A stretch of DNA of 45,838 nucleotides from Clostridia bacterium (GTDB lineage: Bacteria; Aerophobota; Aerophobia; Aerophobales; AE-B3A): assembly GCA_009618505.1 (NCBI GenBank), contig WJOQ01000255.1:1-45838 (forward strand). Direction: 5' to 3'. The stretch's first letter is position 1, and each line of letters starts with the position of its first letter. The notes beneath the pieces were generated by a model. It worked only from the letters and a program-made list of their open reading frames with translations. It was not told the DNA's origin and searched no databases. The position numbers and the translations under genes were made by a program. Below are positions 1-8,195 of this stretch, piece after piece.

Positions 1-2
1 GA

Positions 3-185
3 TCTAGGAGGGAGAAGTGGCTGGCAGAGGGAGGAAAGGATGCCCGCCAGAGAGCCAGGGAGATCGCTATAAATATCCTGGCTACCCATAAGCCCTTAGC
101 AATCCCTTGTGAGGTGGATAAAGAAATAAGGAGTCTAGTAAAAGGACTGAGGCAAGGAGCAAAGGGAGTTCCTTTCTCATTATAG
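3..185 (+). CDS. MttB-family (trimethylamine methyltransferase-like) protein, C-terminal end only
   Basis: An open frame enters from the left edge and encodes about 60 residues ending at the TAG at 183-185. Its segment REKWLAEGGKDARQRARE matches the C-terminal region of the complete MttB-family protein at 27819-29282 (NRKKWAVWESKGAKDMGQRARE), which shows the family. Family members transfer a methyl group from a methylamine or betaine-like substrate to a corrinoid protein. The start, the active site and any pyrrolysine codon lie outside the window, so the substrate cannot be judged. The frame starts at base 3 because the gene is cut by the window edge. Confidence 0.75.
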   Translation, partial: SRREKWLAEGGKDARQRAREIAINILATHKPLAIPCEVDKEIRSLVKGLRQGAKGVPFSL

Positions 186-267
186 CCTCTTTTTCTTAGA
201 GTCTTGAGATCGGTCTTTTCATTTCGCTTGTTATAGTTAATAATGGGAATGGCAAGGACGCGAGGGA

Positions 268-313
268 TTGACAAATTTTAAAATTGATATAATATAATAT
301 CGTAAAACGATAT
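268..313 (+). promoter_or_regulatory. Promoter with LacI-type operator, copy 1
   Basis: TTGACA (268-273) is followed by overlapping TATAAT-like boxes (288-293 and 293-298) and then the 17-bp palindrome ATATCGT-AAA-ACGATAT at 297-313. The palindrome sits over the expected transcription start, where bound repressor would block initiation. The same module precedes the LacI gene at 7056 and the GH2 gene at 13564. It most likely drives the importer operon starting at 575. Assignment of the LacI protein to this site is inference from the shared site. Confidence 0.8.
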
Positions 314-341
314 ACCAAATATCAAGGGTTGATAAAGATAA

Positions 342-395
342 ATGAAGCAGAGAAAGACGTTAAAAGATCTAGGCAGAGAAGATACAAAAAGCTGA
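342..395 (+). pseudogene. Decayed N-terminus of a LacI-family regulator (17-codon remnant)
   Basis: The ATG at 342 lies at the same distance from the copy-1 operator as the LacI start does at copy 2. It opens a 17-codon frame, MKQRKTLKDLGREDTKS, that ends at TGA 393-395. This aligns with the start of the LacI protein (MVKRITLKDVAREAHLS), whose helix-turn-helix begins here. After the stop I see no further LacI similarity. It is either a duplication relic or a short leader peptide. The rest of the 186-574 gap holds the copy-1 promoter, a GGAAAGCTTTCC palindrome (474-485) and a TTTTGGA/TCCAAAA hairpin (517-537). Confidence 0.6.
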
Positions 396-574
396 AGTGG
401 AGAAAGTATATAAAGAGCTAAAAATAACACACGAGGGGGTGAGAAAGTAGGCAGAGCGTTAGCTCAAGGCAAAGGAAAGCTTTCCAAAGAGAGACATGTT
501 CAATAATTAACATTTCTTTTGGAGGGGTTTTCCAAAACATATATCATAAAATAGGGAGGAGACAAGGAGATAAA

Positions 575-1855
575 ATGATAAAAAATAAAAAAGTAAAGCC
601 CATTTTAATAATGGTGGGGATAATGCTGTTATCGGTTTTTGCTATCAGTGGACTAACGTTTGCTGAAGTTACGATAACAGTTTGGGATTGGCACTATGGA
701 GCTGGCCAGTTAGCTGGAGATGCCATGGAGGTGATGGATGCTATGTTCGCAGAAAAGTATCCTGATATCAAGATTAATCATGTAGGAATACCACACACTC
801 CCTATTACGAGATATGGTTGGCTACGGCTGCAGCTCAAGAAGGGCCTGACGTTGTAATGATGCATGCGGATGGGGCTTATCTTACTGATTACAGGGACAG
901 TCTGCTAACTCTCGACGACTATGTGGCTCCATGGATGGACGATCTTAGTGCATGGAATGACGTTCGTGCGAATAAAGATCCTGCTGAAGAGATCAAAGGG
1001 GTACCTTTTACTATACAAGGTCTTCCCTTCTACTGGAATAAGAAACTGTTCAGGCAGGCCGGCCTTGATCCTGAGAAAGCTCTCACAGAGTGGAATGATT
1101 TTATAGCTGGCTGTGACAAGCTGAAAGCAGCCGGGATCAACGCTCTTGGCTGGGGAAATAAAGAAGGTTGGGACTTTGATTGGTATGTACGCAACTTTAT
1201 GGCTACAGCTTTGGGTTTGGAAGGAATAGCTGGATTCGCCACGGGCGAAACCAAATGGACAGATCCACGTATCATTAATGCCATAAGCATGGTTAAATAC
1301 CTTCATGATCAGGGATACTTCACTGAAGGCGGGGACTCTCTTCCACTATTTATGGACGCTGGAGAACTCTTTTACACAGGACAAAGTGCGATTATGCTGG
1401 GTTTGACTTCCGATATATACTGTTGGAAGGATTTTGGAGATGCTCTTGCACCAGAAAATCTTGGGGTTTTCTGTAATGTCAATTATGAAGGTGCACCGTA
1501 TAAGGATGCTTATAGTGCTGAAGCCGGTATGGCCTGGACGGTAACTGTTTGGTCTGCACATCCCGAGGAAGCAGTAAACTATATAAAGTTCATGACAAGT
1601 GCTGAAGCAGCAGTGCCCTTTGTTAATATTTGCGGGGGTATGCCCCCCAGCACCACAGTGGATGTCTCCAAACTTGAGGTATACCCGCAGTTCCATACAC
1701 TCGTAGGCTTTATGACGAATCTTCTAGTTCCATATTACGGAGCTTACACTGGTACGGAAGTTGCGGATGTATTTATGAGAAGTGCTCAACTGATGATGGC
1801 TGGACAGATGACTCCAGAAGAGGTAGCTGCAGCTACCCAGGAAGCGATGCCGTAG
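575..1855 (+). CDS. Sugar ABC transporter, extracellular solute-binding protein (CUT1, family 1)
   Basis: This is a 426-residue periplasmic binding protein that would capture a sugar or oligosaccharide for the permeases downstream. Residues 1-30 form a Sec signal peptide: basic start, hydrophobic core near residues 9-27, and a likely cleavage after TFA. There is no lipobox cysteine, which suggests a soluble periplasmic protein. The mature part begins VTITVWDWHYG, typical of family-1 binding proteins, and has the usual length. The start is supported by AAGGAG at 564-569. A hairpin after the stop, then two permease genes, give the classical binding protein-permease-permease order. Expression is probably controlled by the operator module at 268-313. 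The substrate cannot be read from the sequence. Confidence 0.9.
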   Translation: MIKNKKVKPILIMVGIMLLSVFAISGLTFAEVTITVWDWHYGAGQLAGDAMEVMDAMFAEKYPDIKINHVGIPHTPYYEIWLATAAAQEGPDVVMMHADGAYLTDYRDSLLTLDDYVAPWMDDLSAWNDVRANKDPAEEIKGVPFTIQGLPFYWNKKLFRQAGLDPEKALTEWNDFIAGCDKLKAAGINALGWGNKEGWDFDWYVRNFMATALGLEGIAGFATGETKWTDPRIINAISMVKYLHDQGYFTEGGDSLPLFMDAGELFYTGQSAIMLGLTSDIYCWKDFGDALAPENLGVFCNVNYEGAPYKDAYSAEAGMAWTVTVWSAHPEEAVNYIKFMTSAEAAVPFVNICGGMPPSTTVDVSKLEVYPQFHTLVGFMTNLLVPYYGAYTGTEVADVFMRSAQLMMAGQMTPEEVAAATQEAMP

Positions 1856-1887
1856 AGTAAAAATGAACTAAAGATCAACGTTAACCA

Positions 1888-1919
1888 AAGCCAGAGGGGG
1901 ATTTTTCTCTCTCTGGCTT
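1888..1919 (+). terminator. Stem-loop after the binding-protein gene, probable partial terminator or mRNA stabiliser
   Basis: AAGCCAGAG (1888-1896) pairs with CTCTGGCTT (1911-1919) around a 14-base loop. Only a broken T-rich stretch follows, so termination is probably incomplete. Such hairpins between a binding protein and its permeases commonly keep the binding protein more abundant. Confidence 0.6.
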
Positions 1920-2033
1920 GCTTTCTAGTAGATTTCTTTTAAAATTTCAGTGGTGGAATTTCGATTCCAAAGGAATAGGCTAATTTCTTTGGAGTGCTAT
2001 GGAGTGAGATGTTGAAAAAAAGAGAGAAATAAT

Positions 2034-2909
2034 ATGTTAATTAAAGGAAGAGAGAGCGAGAGATATATGGGCTATCTTTTTCTTTTGCCTCTTATGTTAT
2101 TTTTGGGAGTTTTTATCTTTTATCCCACTGTAGCAACAGTCTGCTATAGTTTTACCCGCTGGAATGGAGTAAAACCTCCGGTGTGGGTAGGGGTGCAAAA
2201 CTTCCAGCGTTTACTCAAGGATAGAATATTCTGGCAAGCATTCAAGAATAATATAACACTTGCTCTTTATATCCCTATATGGCTATTCGTACCTTTGATC
2301 ATAGCTGCTTTGTTACAGGAAGAGATACGGGGATGGAGGTTCTTTAAGTTAGTCTATTTTTTTCCCAATATTCTTTCGCCAGTGATTGTGGGTGTTCTCT
2401 TTGGCATTATATTACGCCTGGATGGCCCGGTTAATGCTATCCTTGAAGCGCTGGGAGCAGGAGGACTGGTTCGGGAATGGCTGGGTGGAATTACAACTGT
2501 TCTACCAATGGTATCTTTTACCATGCTCTGGTGTATGTTTGGCTTTGGCACGATTGTTTTTCTTGCCGGGTTGGCTACGGTACCCGAGAGCTACTATGAT
2601 GCAGCTAAGATTGATGGAGCTGGATGGTGGCAGAGATTGTGGTATATAACTCTACCCTGTTTGCGGGCAGTAATTGAGTTCTGGTTAGTTCTTTGTGTTA
2701 TTACTGTTTTTGCTCGTATGTTTTCTATTATCTATGTCATGACCCGAGGTGGTCCGGGTTATGCCAGTTATGTACTTGAGTTTAATATCTACATGAAGGC
2801 TTTCAGGTATCTACGCATGGGATACAGCTGTATGTTATCTACTGTTCTGCTTCTTATTATACTAGTGGTGGCAGTGACACAGGTATGGTTAATGAGTAAA
2901 GAAAGGTAA
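2034..2909 (+). CDS. Sugar ABC transporter permease, MalF/UgpA type
   Basis: This 291-residue inner-membrane permease is one half of the CUT1 channel. It has about six hydrophobic segments, starting with the helix GYLFLLPLMLFLGVFIFYP near residue 15. The cytoplasmic EAA loop, which docks the ATPase, is YYDAAKIDGAGWWQRL starting at residue 187. Length and motif order match the MalF-like (first) permease without the long MalF periplasmic insert. The stop lies 8 bases before the next permease start, so the two are probably translationally coupled. The ribosome-binding site is weak (AGAGAG upstream of ATG 2034). Confidence 0.92.
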   Translation: MLIKGRESERYMGYLFLLPLMLFLGVFIFYPTVATVCYSFTRWNGVKPPVWVGVQNFQRLLKDRIFWQAFKNNITLALYIPIWLFVPLIIAALLQEEIRGWRFFKLVYFFPNILSPVIVGVLFGIILRLDGPVNAILEALGAGGLVREWLGGITTVLPMVSFTMLWCMFGFGTIVFLAGLATVPESYYDAAKIDGAGWWQRLWYITLPCLRAVIEFWLVLCVITVFARMFSIIYVMTRGGPGYASYVLEFNIYMKAFRYLRMGYSCMLSTVLLLIILVVAVTQVWLMSKER

Positions 2910-2917
2910 TTAATTAA

Positions 2918-3817
2918 ATGAAACAAACCAAAAGTGATTTTTTTATCTGCGTGGCCCAAGTGCTGTCTTTCCTGAAGAGTTTGGGATGTAAGGCCGTAGA
3001 AATTCTTAAAAAGGAGATTGTTTTCCTCTTTCTTCTGGCCATAGCCTTTACTACCATTTATCCGATGTACTTTATGGTTATCACTGCCCTTAAGACTGTG
3101 AAGGATTATATGCTCCATAAATTCGCATTTCCCTCTGTGCTTGTTAGTGAGAATCTCTATTATGCATGGGTAAAGGTGGGTCTGCAACGTTATTTCGGCA
3201 ATACTCTCCTGGTAGTAGGGGTAGGGGTAATAATATATCTTATCGTTTGCAGTATGGCTGCTTACGCCTTTGCCAAAATGCGGTTTCGTTTTCGTTTAGG
3301 GCTTTTTCTCACAGTATTGGGTCTGATGGTTCTACCTCAAGTTGTTCTTGTTGTCCCTCTTTACAAATTGGTTACTTCTCTCGGACTCCTAAATAATCGC
3401 ATAGGATTGAGCTTCATCTACGTTGCTTATTTTGCACCTTTTGGAGTGTATTTGATGACTGCCTATTATCGTGGTGTACCCGATGAAATAATCGAAGCTG
3501 CCAAGCTGGATGGAGCCAGCGTCTGGCAGACATATATATGGATTATGTTACCTATGGGCAAACCTACAATTGCTACTATGGCCGTAATTGGTTTCTTGTC
3601 AATGTGGAATGAGCTTCTCTATGCTTTGCTTTTTTTACAGAAAAGCACTAAACGTACCCTAATGCTAGGAATTGCCCTCATGCAAGGTCAATATGGAGCA
3701 GAAGTTCCCAGGTTAGCGGCTGGCTTGTTGATCACTTGCATTCCAGTGGTTGTAATATTTTTGATCTTTCAACGCTATATCACTAAAGGGTTAACTGCGG
3801 GAGCAATAAAGGGGTAA
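2918..3817 (+). CDS. Sugar ABC transporter permease, MalG/UgpE type
   Basis: This 299-residue protein is the second channel half of the importer. It has a cytoplasmic N-terminus of about 35 residues, then helices beginning with VFLFLLAIAFTTIYPMY. The EAA loop EIIEAAKLDGASVWQTYIW lies near residue 189. The C-terminus ends in KGLTAGAIKG, the typical MalG-type tail. It lies directly behind the MalF-type gene and completes the transporter apart from the ATPase, which is not in the window. The 50-residue N-terminal extension before the first conserved helix is somewhat long, but no later start has a better ribosome-binding site. Confidence 0.92.
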   Translation: MKQTKSDFFICVAQVLSFLKSLGCKAVEILKKEIVFLFLLAIAFTTIYPMYFMVITALKTVKDYMLHKFAFPSVLVSENLYYAWVKVGLQRYFGNTLLVVGVGVIIYLIVCSMAAYAFAKMRFRFRLGLFLTVLGLMVLPQVVLVVPLYKLVTSLGLLNNRIGLSFIYVAYFAPFGVYLMTAYYRGVPDEIIEAAKLDGASVWQTYIWIMLPMGKPTIATMAVIGFLSMWNELLYALLFLQKSTKRTLMLGIALMQGQYGAEVPRLAAGLLITCIPVVVIFLIFQRYITKGLTAGAIKG

Positions 3818-3867
3818 AAGCTAATAATCTTGATTTTTAGCCCATGCGAGTCTTTTACTATAAGTAG

Positions 3868-3885
3868 TTCCTCCTTTTGGAGGAA
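3868..3885 (+). repeat. Short hairpin between permease and GH4 gene
   Basis: TTCCTCC, TTTT loop, GGAGGAA forms a 7-bp perfect stem at 3868-3885. No T-run follows, so it is not a standard intrinsic terminator. It may be a processing or stability element between the transporter and the glycosidase gene. Confidence 0.4.
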
Positions 3886-3953
3886 TCCTACCATTTACAA
3901 AAAACCAAAAAATCAGTAACATAATAAAAAAAATGAGATAAGGACTTTTATCT

Positions 3954-5303
3954 ATGTCTAAGAAACTAGTTCTAATAGGAGCAGGTAGTGCAATGTTTAC
4001 TCAGGGATTAATAGCTGATATTATAAAGGAGCAATCTCTTGGCCCTTGGGAAATAAGGTTAGTTGACATTGACCCTGAGGCTCTTAAGGTGGCTTATAAT
4101 CTTGCTAAAAAAATGGTTGAGGTAAAAAATGCTGATGTAGCAATTAAACAATCCACCGATAGAAAAGACCTTTTGTTCGGGACTGATATTGTCATTACAA
4201 CTATAGGAGTTGGGGGAAGAAGAGCCTGGGAAACAGATGTATTTATTCCCAGAAAGTATGGAATCTATCAGCCTGTGGGAGATACTGTGGGTCCTGGCGG
4301 TATATCCAGAGCTATGAGGATGATCCCAGCGATGAAGGAAATTGCCAGGGACATCTTAAAATTATGCCCGGATGCGTTATTTATCAACTACAGCAATCCC
4401 ATGACTGCAATATGCAGGGCACTGAGAAAATCCACCAATATAAAAGTTACCGGCTTGTGTATAGGTATATACGAGGCAGAAGAATACCTGGCAAAACTAC
4501 TCGGAGTACCCCATCAAGAGGTGACTTCAATAGCTGTGGGCATAAATCACTTAACATTTATAATTGATTTCAGAGATAAAGGAAAAAACGTATTACCAGT
4601 TTTTAAGCAGCGCTTAAAGAAAAGAGGAATAGAAGACTTTAATCTAAAAGAAGAGGGAGAGAGTGAGAATCCTCTCCAGCCAAATAGAAATCCCTTCTGC
4701 TGGTCATTATTTGACACGTATGGAGCCTATCCAGCACCTTGTGATCGTCATGTAGTTGAGTTTTTCCCTGATAAATTTCCCCAGGGGAAGCATTATGGAA
4801 AAACTTTAGGGATTGATGCTTTCTCTTTTGAGTGGGTCATAGAGTTAGGTGACTCAATCTATGCCCAAATGGCTAAATTGGGCAGTCCTGAAACTCCTCT
4901 TAATGACAAGATATTTTCAAAGTCTACAGGTGAACACAGCCAGGTTTTAGAGATCATAACCTCAATATATAAAGATCAAAGAAAAATCTTTTCCGCTAAT
5001 CTTCCTAATGATGGTGCTATACCTAGTTTACCTTCCTATGCTGTACTTGAGATGCCCACTGTAGCTAGCGGTAAGGGATTTTTGCCTCTTCACGTAGACT
5101 ATTTTCCAGACTCTCTTGCAACTATAATTAATAAACGACTATCCTGTGTAGAGCTTACAGTAGATGCAGCATTGAAGGGAGATGGCAAACTTATGGTAGA
5201 GGCTATGCTCGCTGACGGTGGGGTGAGAGAGCGAGGTGTGGCTGAGAAACTTGCAGATGAGCTTTTGAAAGCTCATAAAGAATTTTTACCTCAGTTCTCA
5301 TAA
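3954..5303 (+). CDS. Glycoside hydrolase family 4 (NAD+/metal-dependent alpha-glycosidase type)
   Basis: This 449-residue cytoplasmic enzyme belongs to GH4, which cleaves glycosides through an NAD+-dependent oxidation-elimination mechanism with Mn2+. The N-terminal Rossmann motif is LIGAGSAMFTQGL (residues 7-19), followed by the conserved NYSNPM (145-150). The expected metal ligands are Cys169 (GLCIG) and His199 (GINHL). The motif after the cysteine is CIGI. As I recall, GH4 members usually carry CHSV, CHEV, CHGx, CN(I/V)P or CDMP here according to substrate, so this fits no standard class and the substrate is open. It follows the transporter genes and probably hydrolyses the imported glycoside. 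Confidence 0.9.
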   Translation: MSKKLVLIGAGSAMFTQGLIADIIKEQSLGPWEIRLVDIDPEALKVAYNLAKKMVEVKNADVAIKQSTDRKDLLFGTDIVITTIGVGGRRAWETDVFIPRKYGIYQPVGDTVGPGGISRAMRMIPAMKEIARDILKLCPDALFINYSNPMTAICRALRKSTNIKVTGLCIGIYEAEEYLAKLLGVPHQEVTSIAVGINHLTFIIDFRDKGKNVLPVFKQRLKKRGIEDFNLKEEGESENPLQPNRNPFCWSLFDTYGAYPAPCDRHVVEFFPDKFPQGKHYGKTLGIDAFSFEWVIELGDSIYAQMAKLGSPETPLNDKIFSKSTGEHSQVLEIITSIYKDQRKIFSANLPNDGAIPSLPSYAVLEMPTVASGKGFLPLHVDYFPDSLATIINKRLSCVELTVDAALKGDGKLMVEAMLADGGVRERGVAEKLADELLKAHKEFLPQFS

Positions 5304-5397
5304 TTTTCGAAAAGCACGGCCAGAGATGGAAGAAGTTTTTCATGTGGATTTGCATCAAAAATAGGGACAACCACTGACATTGCTGACATTCGTTCGG

Positions 5398-6237
5398 TTA
5401 TTCTAAACTTTTGAGATATTCTATATTTTTAGCTAATTTCTCTTCTACAGAAATATCTGAGAAATCCTCAAAAGAAAGATATCCCTCATAACCTACCGCC
5501 TTAAGGTCATCTATAACCTGTTTCCACTCAACAATTCCTTCCTTTAACCGAGCCCATGTAGGTTCCCAGAAGAAAATCCCATTTTCATCTTTTCTCTCAA
5601 TTATCCAGGAGGAATTTTTAACGTGGACATGGGCTAAATACTCTCCCAATAACTGCATTCCCATTTGCCAATTTTCATATCCTTCATAGACCATATTCCC
5701 CGGGTCATAGATGACTCCAATGCAGCCAGCATCAAATGAGGATATAAGGCGATAAGCCGCAGAAGCACTGGGTATAATATTTCCCATATGCAGTTCCAAA
5801 AGAGCTTTCATACTATATTTAGAGGCCAGTTTCTCTACCTTTTTTAGATTCTCCTGAGTTTTTTCAAATAAATTATCATAATTAAGCCCTCGCTCATAAG
5901 AAGGAACACCTACCCTTATCTGAGGACAAGTCATAACTTTAGCTGCCTGCATAACTTTTTCTATCTTTTCAAGCTCATCTACCTCTAGATAGGTAGCTAA
6001 GTTACAAATCTCTAGATTCTCTTTCTCTGTTATGTTCTTAATATAACCTGCTTTTTCTTTTAGAGTTTGAAGAAAAAGAGAGCATTTATTACCCTTCCAA
6101 AAAGAAGTTTTTTTCTTTCTTTCCAAAACTGTTGCCACTCTCCATTCAACTCCCTCATACCCCAGATGGGCTAATTTGCCTACTAATTCTTCCGGAGTAA
6201 ATTCTGGTGTCATCACTGTAAAGATACTATATTTCAC
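5398..6237 (-). CDS. Sugar phosphate isomerase/epimerase, xylose-isomerase-like TIM barrel
   Basis: This 279-residue protein has the AP-endonuclease-2/xylose-isomerase-like fold. Visible metal-site motifs are the glutamate in ALLELHMGN, the aspartate in GVIYDPGNM, the histidines in LAHVHVKNSS and the glutamate in GYLSFEDFSD. Members isomerise or epimerise free or phosphorylated sugars and keto acids, and the exact substrate cannot be read. It starts with GTG at 6237, preceded by AAGGAGG on the minus strand. It lies 15 bases behind the truncated Gfo/Idh gene, so the two form a minus-strand operon convergent with the GH4 gene. Confidence 0.88.
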   Translation of the reverse strand: MKYSIFTVMTPEFTPEELVGKLAHLGYEGVEWRVATVLERKKKTSFWKGNKCSLFLQTLKEKAGYIKNITEKENLEICNLATYLEVDELEKIEKVMQAAKVMTCPQIRVGVPSYERGLNYDNLFEKTQENLKKVEKLASKYSMKALLELHMGNIIPSASAAYRLISSFDAGCIGVIYDPGNMVYEGYENWQMGMQLLGEYLAHVHVKNSSWIIERKDENGIFFWEPTWARLKEGIVEWKQVIDDLKAVGYEGYLSFEDFSDISVEEKLAKNIEYLKSLE

Positions 6238-6252
6238 TATTTCCTCCTTCTC

Positions 6253-6837
6253 TTATTTGAGATGGCGGGGGTCGGTAATCCTTTTTGTCTCCTTTACTCT
6301 TTTTTCCCGAGAAATCTTCTTTAATCCACTTAAAAGCTCTTCATACTCCTCTCTGTCGATGGGAATATCAACCGATTTGCCTTTTTTCCCCGAAAGGATA
6401 AGAGCATTGATGAACTCAACACTCCAGATACCCTCCTCTCCCGGAGCAATGAGCTCCTCTCCGAAGAGGACCGAGCGACAGAAATTTCGTATGATCTCCT
6501 TGTGTCCAGTCTGGCACTGAGGAAGCTCTAGCTTCTCTTCGATAATCTCCGGGCTTGCCCACATCTCCTTTGTGGAGAAGGTGAACTCCGGAATGGGTAC
6601 CTTCGAGGAGTAGAGCTTAAGCGAGCCATTCTGGTAGACCATCTTCCCATTGTCACCGAAGAACTCCATAAAGGCTATAGGAGGAGCTTCATTGGTGGTG
6701 GTGTAATAATAACCCCAGGCCCCGTTCGGATACTCCAGAAGGGCGGCTGCCTCGTCCTCAACCTCTATGTTATGAAGCCGGGTGTGTAGCGTAGCCGTGA
6801 CCTTGCTGGGCTTACCTCCTAACCTGACCCTTTCCAT
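6253..6837 (-). pseudogene. Gfo/Idh/MocA-like oxidoreductase, C-terminal domain only (5'-truncated)
   Basis: The frame encodes about 194 residues resembling the C-terminal substrate domain of Gfo/Idh/MocA sugar dehydrogenases. Typical features are VTATLHTRLHNIEVEDEAAALLEYPNGAWG and GDNGKMVYQNGSL. The N-terminal NAD(P)-binding Rossmann domain (normally about 120 residues with GxGxxG) and the EKP motif are missing, so redox activity is unlikely. An ATG at 6837 has a perfect AAGGAGG six bases upstream, so a truncated protein may still be made. A longer in-frame start at 6882 adds a hydrophobic, non-homologous 15 residues and is less likely. It is either a relic or a repurposed binding domain. 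Confidence 0.65.
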
Positions 6838-6892
6838 CAACTTCCTCCTTTTTATAATCACATATGTTACTATTATTATCAAAAAAGAAAAG

Positions 6893-6917
6893 GGAAGTCA
6901 AAACAGATTTGACTTCC
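6893..6917. repeat. Perfect 10-bp inverted repeat in the divergent region
   Basis: GGAAGTCAAA (6893-6902) and TTTGACTTCC (6908-6917) form a stem with a 5-base loop between the minus-strand operon and the LacI promoter. On the minus strand the stem is followed by a T-rich run, so it could terminate minus-strand transcripts. It could also be a regulator site. Confidence 0.5.
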
Positions 6918-6981
6918 TTTGAAATAGTTACTAAATCTTAGTTTGAGAAACTCTTAATTTTTCAACTTAGTTTGCAGGGGG

Positions 6982-7027
6982 TTGACAAATTTTAAAATTG
7001 ATATAATATAATATCGTAAAACGATAT
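6982..7027 (+). promoter_or_regulatory. Promoter with LacI-type operator, copy 2 (LacI autoregulation)
   Basis: TTGACA (6982-6987), TATAAT-like boxes (7002-7012) and the palindrome ATATCGT-AAA-ACGATAT (7011-7027) precede the LacI start by 28 bases. The block 6982-7058 matches 268-344 at 75 of 77 positions by eye. The position over the transcription start predicts negative autoregulation. Confidence 0.85.
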
Positions 7028-7055
7028 ACCAAATATTAAAGGTTGATAAAGATAA

Positions 7056-8123
7056 ATGGTAAAGAGAATAACCTTAAAAGATGTAGCCAGGGAAGCGCAT
7101 CTTTCCGTAAGTATGGCTAGCAGGGTTCTGGGCAATTATGGCTATTTCAGCGAGGAAAGCAAATCTAAAGTGCTTAAAGCCGCCGAGAAGCTAAATTATA
7201 AGCCAGATGTTATTGCCCGGGGACTCAAAACTCGACAAACTAAAGCCATAGGGGTAATTGTATCTGATGTACTCACCTTCTTCTTCACTACACTTGTTCG
7301 GGGGATTGAGGATGTGGCCAGTCAAAGTGGCTATAGTGTAATTTTATGCAATAGCGATGAGGATCCGGTAAAGGAGCGAGACTATCTATTAGCCTTATAC
7401 GAGCGAAATGTAGATGGCTTAATTATCTCTCCCTCAACGGGAAATCACAGCCATCTTAAGAAATTAGCCAGAGGTGGAATGCCCGTGGTATTAGTGGACA
7501 GAGAAGTGAGAGGCCTTAAGGTGTCAACAGTTATAGTAGATAATGAGGCCGCCTCCTACAAGGCAGTAAATTATCTTATTAGCTTAGGGCATCGCCGTAT
7601 AGGGACCATTACCGGCCTGAAAGGAGTTATGACCAGCGAGGAAAGATTAGCCGGGTATAAAAGGGCTCTTGAGGAAAATCATATCTCCTTAGAGCCAGGG
7701 CTCATAAAAGAGGGAGATTACCGAAGGGAAAAAGCCCGGAAGGTTGCCGGGGATTTTATAAGAATGAAACATCCCCCTACCGCTCTTTTTGTCTGTAACG
7801 AACCTATGACCAGCGGAGCTCTCTTGACCCTAAGGGAAAATAAGGTAAAGATCCCCGAGGAGATGGCCATAATTGGATTCGATGATCCTGTATGGGCTCC
7901 CTTAACTGAACCTGCCTTAACTACCGTAAGTCAACCCAGCTATTCTATGGGTACTTTAGCCTGTCAGGCTTTGTTAAAGGAGATAAAGGGGGTTGGTCAT
8001 AGCAAAATTCCCTCTGAGGATATAATCTTAAAACCAACGTTAATTATAAGGGAGTCCTCTGAGAAGAGAATTCCAGAAAATCTTGATGTGGAGATGGCAT
8101 CCTCAGGAGATGATAAGCATTAG
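7056..8123 (+). CDS. LacI-family transcriptional regulator
   Basis: This 355-residue regulator has the LacI helix-turn-helix at residues 5-24 (ITLKDVAREAHLSVSMASRV) and the hinge-helix region around KPDVIARGLKTRQT. The rest is a periplasmic-binding-protein-like effector domain with the typical VDNEAA, GHRRIG and GFDD motifs. It probably senses the sugar imported or released by this locus. The palindrome upstream of its own start recurs upstream of the binding protein at 575 and the GH2 gene at 13564, which defines a candidate regulon. The ribosome-binding site is weak. The last 20 residues are non-conserved. Confidence 0.93.
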   Translation: MVKRITLKDVAREAHLSVSMASRVLGNYGYFSEESKSKVLKAAEKLNYKPDVIARGLKTRQTKAIGVIVSDVLTFFFTTLVRGIEDVASQSGYSVILCNSDEDPVKERDYLLALYERNVDGLIISPSTGNHSHLKKLARGGMPVVLVDREVRGLKVSTVIVDNEAASYKAVNYLISLGHRRIGTITGLKGVMTSEERLAGYKRALEENHISLEPGLIKEGDYRREKARKVAGDFIRMKHPPTALFVCNEPMTSGALLTLRENKVKIPEEMAIIGFDDPVWAPLTEPALTTVSQPSYSMGTLACQALLKEIKGVGHSKIPSEDIILKPTLIIRESSEKRIPENLDVEMASSGDDKH

Positions 8124-8195
8124 AGATGCTAATTAGAAGGTAAAGCTAAAAAGAAGACCAAATTTTTAAAACGTACTATTCGAGGAGAATTTTTA

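Noticed and set aside
396..574. Possible continuation of the LacI remnant (frame AEVEKVYKELKITHEG)
   Set aside because: No similarity to the second half of the helix-turn-helix of the intact regulator, and the frame ends quickly.
5304..5397. Short frame ARPEMEEVFHVDLHQK after the GH4 gene as another gene fossil
   Set aside because: Fewer than 20 residues, no start and no recognisable family. It may be chance. The gap otherwise shows nothing.
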